64,000 nt of DNA from positions 186,001-250,000 of the forward strand of contig NZ_SZVP01000002.1 of the NCBI RefSeq assembly GCF_005885605.1, in the 5' to 3' direction. Each line of letters opens with the position of its first letter. Position 1 is the stretch's first letter. The notes beneath the pieces were generated by a model that was not told the origin of the DNA, made no database searches, and saw only the letters and a program-made list of their open reading frames with translations. The position numbers and the translations under genes are program-made. The stretch comes from Colwellia ponticola. GTDB lineage: Bacteria > Pseudomonadota > Gammaproteobacteria > Enterobacterales > Alteromonadaceae. This document shows, piece after piece, positions 62,522 through 64,000 of this stretch.

Positions 62522-63672
62522 TGACTCAAGCTTATATTGTAGATGCATTACGTACACCCACAGGAAGACGCAAGGGCAGCTTAGCGCATGTTCATGCCAT
62601 TGATCTTGGCGCTGCGGTGTTAAAGCCGTTAGTTGAGCGCAATAATATTCCAGCAGAAGATTATGATGATGTTATTTTTGGTTGCGTTGACACTATTGGT
62701 TCACAAGCAGGAAATATTGCCCGTACCAGCTGGTTAGCTGCAGGTTTACCGATGAATGTTCCAGGGACTACGGTTGATAGACAATGTGGCTCTTCACAAC
62801 AAGCGGTTCATTTTGCTGCACAAGCGGTGATGAGTGGCACACAAGATGTCATTGCGGTGGGTGGTGTACAAACCATGACCCAAATACCTATTTCATCGGC
62901 GATGTTAGCCGGACAACCACTTGGTTTTAGCACACCTTTTGCCGAAAGTAAGTTATGGGACGCACGCTTTGGTGAGGCACCGGTTAATCAGTTTTATGCC
63001 GCGCAGCGCATTGCTGACCATTGGGACATTAGTCGCGCTGATATGGAAGCGTTTGCGCTGGAAAGTCATCGCCGTGCGTTAGCAGCAACAGCTGAAGGTC
63101 ATTTTGACCGTGAAATAGTGCCGTGCGAAGGGTTAAGTCACGATGAAACACCTAGGGAAAGCAGTTTGGCTAAAATGGCGGAGTTAGAGCCAGTAGACCC
63201 CACTTATCCTAGTATTACTGCAGCGGTATCAAGCTCGGTATGCGATGCATCAGCGGCGATGTTAATTGTTTCAGAGCGTGCGCTGAAAAAATATAATTTA
63301 ACGCCAAGAGCGAGAATTCATCATATTAGTGTGCTCGGCGATGATCCTATTTGGCACCTACGCGCACCTATTCCAGCCACCAAAGCAGCATTAGTTAAAG
63401 CTAACTTAACGCTTGATGATATTGATTTAGTTGAAATCAACGAAGCTTTTGCCTCGGTAGTCATGGCATGGTTAAAAGAAACGGGTTACAGCCATAAAAA
63501 AACCAATGTTAACGGTGGCGCTATAGCACTAGGTCATCCTTTAGGTGCAACAGGCGTAAGATTAATGACGGGTTTGTTGCATGAGCTTGAAAGAACAGGC
63601 GGCCGCTATGGCTTGCAAACAATGTGTGAAGGCGGTGGTTTAGCTAATGTCACCATCATTGAACGATTATAA
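62521..63672 (+). CDS. fadA6: FadA6-like acetyl-CoA acyltransferase (thiolase)
   Basis: 383-residue true thiolase. The nucleophilic Cys lies in VDRQCGSSQQA (about residue 90), the His in GGAIALGHPLGATG and the second Cys in MCEGGGLANV. FadA6 in mycobacteria splits the last C/D-ring intermediates after ring opening. Unlike the two aldolases in this window, all catalytic residues of a degradative thiolase are present. Confidence 0.87.
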   Translation: MTQAYIVDALRTPTGRRKGSLAHVHAIDLGAAVLKPLVERNNIPAEDYDDVIFGCVDTIGSQAGNIARTSWLAAGLPMNVPGTTVDRQCGSSQQAVHFAAQAVMSGTQDVIAVGGVQTMTQIPISSAMLAGQPLGFSTPFAESKLWDARFGEAPVNQFYAAQRIADHWDISRADMEAFALESHRRALAATAEGHFDREIVPCEGLSHDETPRESSLAKMAELEPVDPTYPSITAAVSSSVCDASAAMLIVSERALKKYNLTPRARIHHISVLGDDPIWHLRAPIPATKAALVKANLTLDDIDLVEINEAFASVVMAWLKETGYSHKKTNVNGGAIALGHPLGATGVRLMTGLLHELERTGGRYGLQTMCEGGGLANVTIIERL

Positions 63673-63698
63673 CTAAATATAAGGTAAGGAGAAAAGTT

Positions 63699-64000
63699 AT
63701 GGCAATTTGCCAAGAACGTACCGTTATTATTACTGGTAGTGGTGGTGGTTTAGGTCGCGCTTATGCGCTCGCTTTTGCACAAGAAGGCGCTAATGTAGTC
63801 GTTAACGATATCCGATTAGATGCTGCACAAGCAGTGGTTGATGAAATTAATGCTGCTGGCGGCAAGGCGATTGCAAACAGTAGCGATATTACTAAAACGG
63901 CAACCGCACAGCAGATAGTCGACGATGCCATTGCTGCGTTTGGTGAAGTGCATGTACTGGTTAATAATGCTGGTGTACTACGTGATGGTATGTTCGTTAA
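63699..64000 (+). CDS. ipdF: IpdF-like SDR, 5' part, cut by the window end
   Basis: An ATG at 63699, after AAGGTAAGGAG, opens a frame that continues to the window end. The first 100 residues read as an SDR: VIITGSGGGLGRAYALAFAQ, DVTK-like SSDITKTATA and LVNNAGVLRDGMF. The GSGGGLGRAYA-type nucleotide motif is that of 17beta-HSD4/IpdF-like dehydrogenases. IpdF oxidises the 5-hydroxyl of HIP-CoA in steroid degraders. Assignment rests on partial sequence and operon context. Confidence 0.72.
   Translation, partial: MAICQERTVIITGSGGGLGRAYALAFAQEGANVVVNDIRLDAAQAVVDEINAAGGKAIANSSDITKTATAQQIVDDAIAAFGEVHVLVNNAGVLRDGMFV

Overview
The window looks like chromosome of a psychrophilic marine gammaproteobacterium of the Colwellia type (order Alteromonadales). 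This is inferred from the AT-rich DNA, the ybgC-tolQRAB-pal-cpoB order, the Colwellia-like protein sequences and the dense tRNA-Lys array. Species cannot be fixed from sequence reading alone.

Bases 1-20400 are mostly housekeeping. They hold the 3' end of a Lon-like protease gene, a DeaD/CsdA cold-shock RNA helicase with a long leader, the complete Tol-Pal envelope operon, five identical tRNA-Lys(UUU) genes followed by a 108-bp tandem duplication carrying a broken tRNA 3' half, nadA, tRNA-Ser(GGA) and radD. A REP-associated (Y1/HUH) transposase follows, bracketed by inverted copies of an 11-bp motif. Next is a divergent metal-efflux locus (RcnR-like repressor plus mntP, facing a DmeF-like cation exporter) with two G-tract operators between the halves. 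A hybrid sensor kinase and a YqaA-type membrane protein close the section.

Bases 20800-64000 are dominated by a large steroid-catabolic region, interrupted by a Fic-protein gene cassette and a glutamate-receptor-like potassium channel. I recognise enzymes for ring A/B opening (HsaA hydroxylase, KshB reductase, HsaC extradiol dioxygenase, HsaD hydrolase). There is a C3 side-chain module (ChsH2, ChsE1, ChsH1, Ltp2, ChsE2) and a second side-chain set (CoA ligase, second aldolase, DUF35-MaoC fusion, another acyl-CoA dehydrogenase pair). The C/D-ring module is IpdA, IpdB, IpdC, EchA20, two IpdE-like dehydrogenases, FadA6 thiolase and an IpdF-like SDR cut by the window end. Seven SDRs, two Old-Yellow-type reductases, a TonB-dependent receptor and a LuxR-type regulator reminiscent of Comamonas TeiR/TesR accompany them. 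KshA, KstD, HsaB and HsaEFG are not in the window.

The genes form at least five transcription units. A shared dyad, approximately CATCGTC-N6-GAC, occurs in the intergenic regions before them (23424, 24506, 33546, 49010, 49048, 54801) and is probably the operator of the steroid regulon. The most notable other items are a folded attC site directly after the fic gene, a perfect 16-bp inverted repeat over its start region, a GluR0-like channel among catabolic genes, a degenerate receiver domain in the kinase, a crotonase lacking both catalytic glutamates, and two DUF35/MaoC fusions with opposite domain order.
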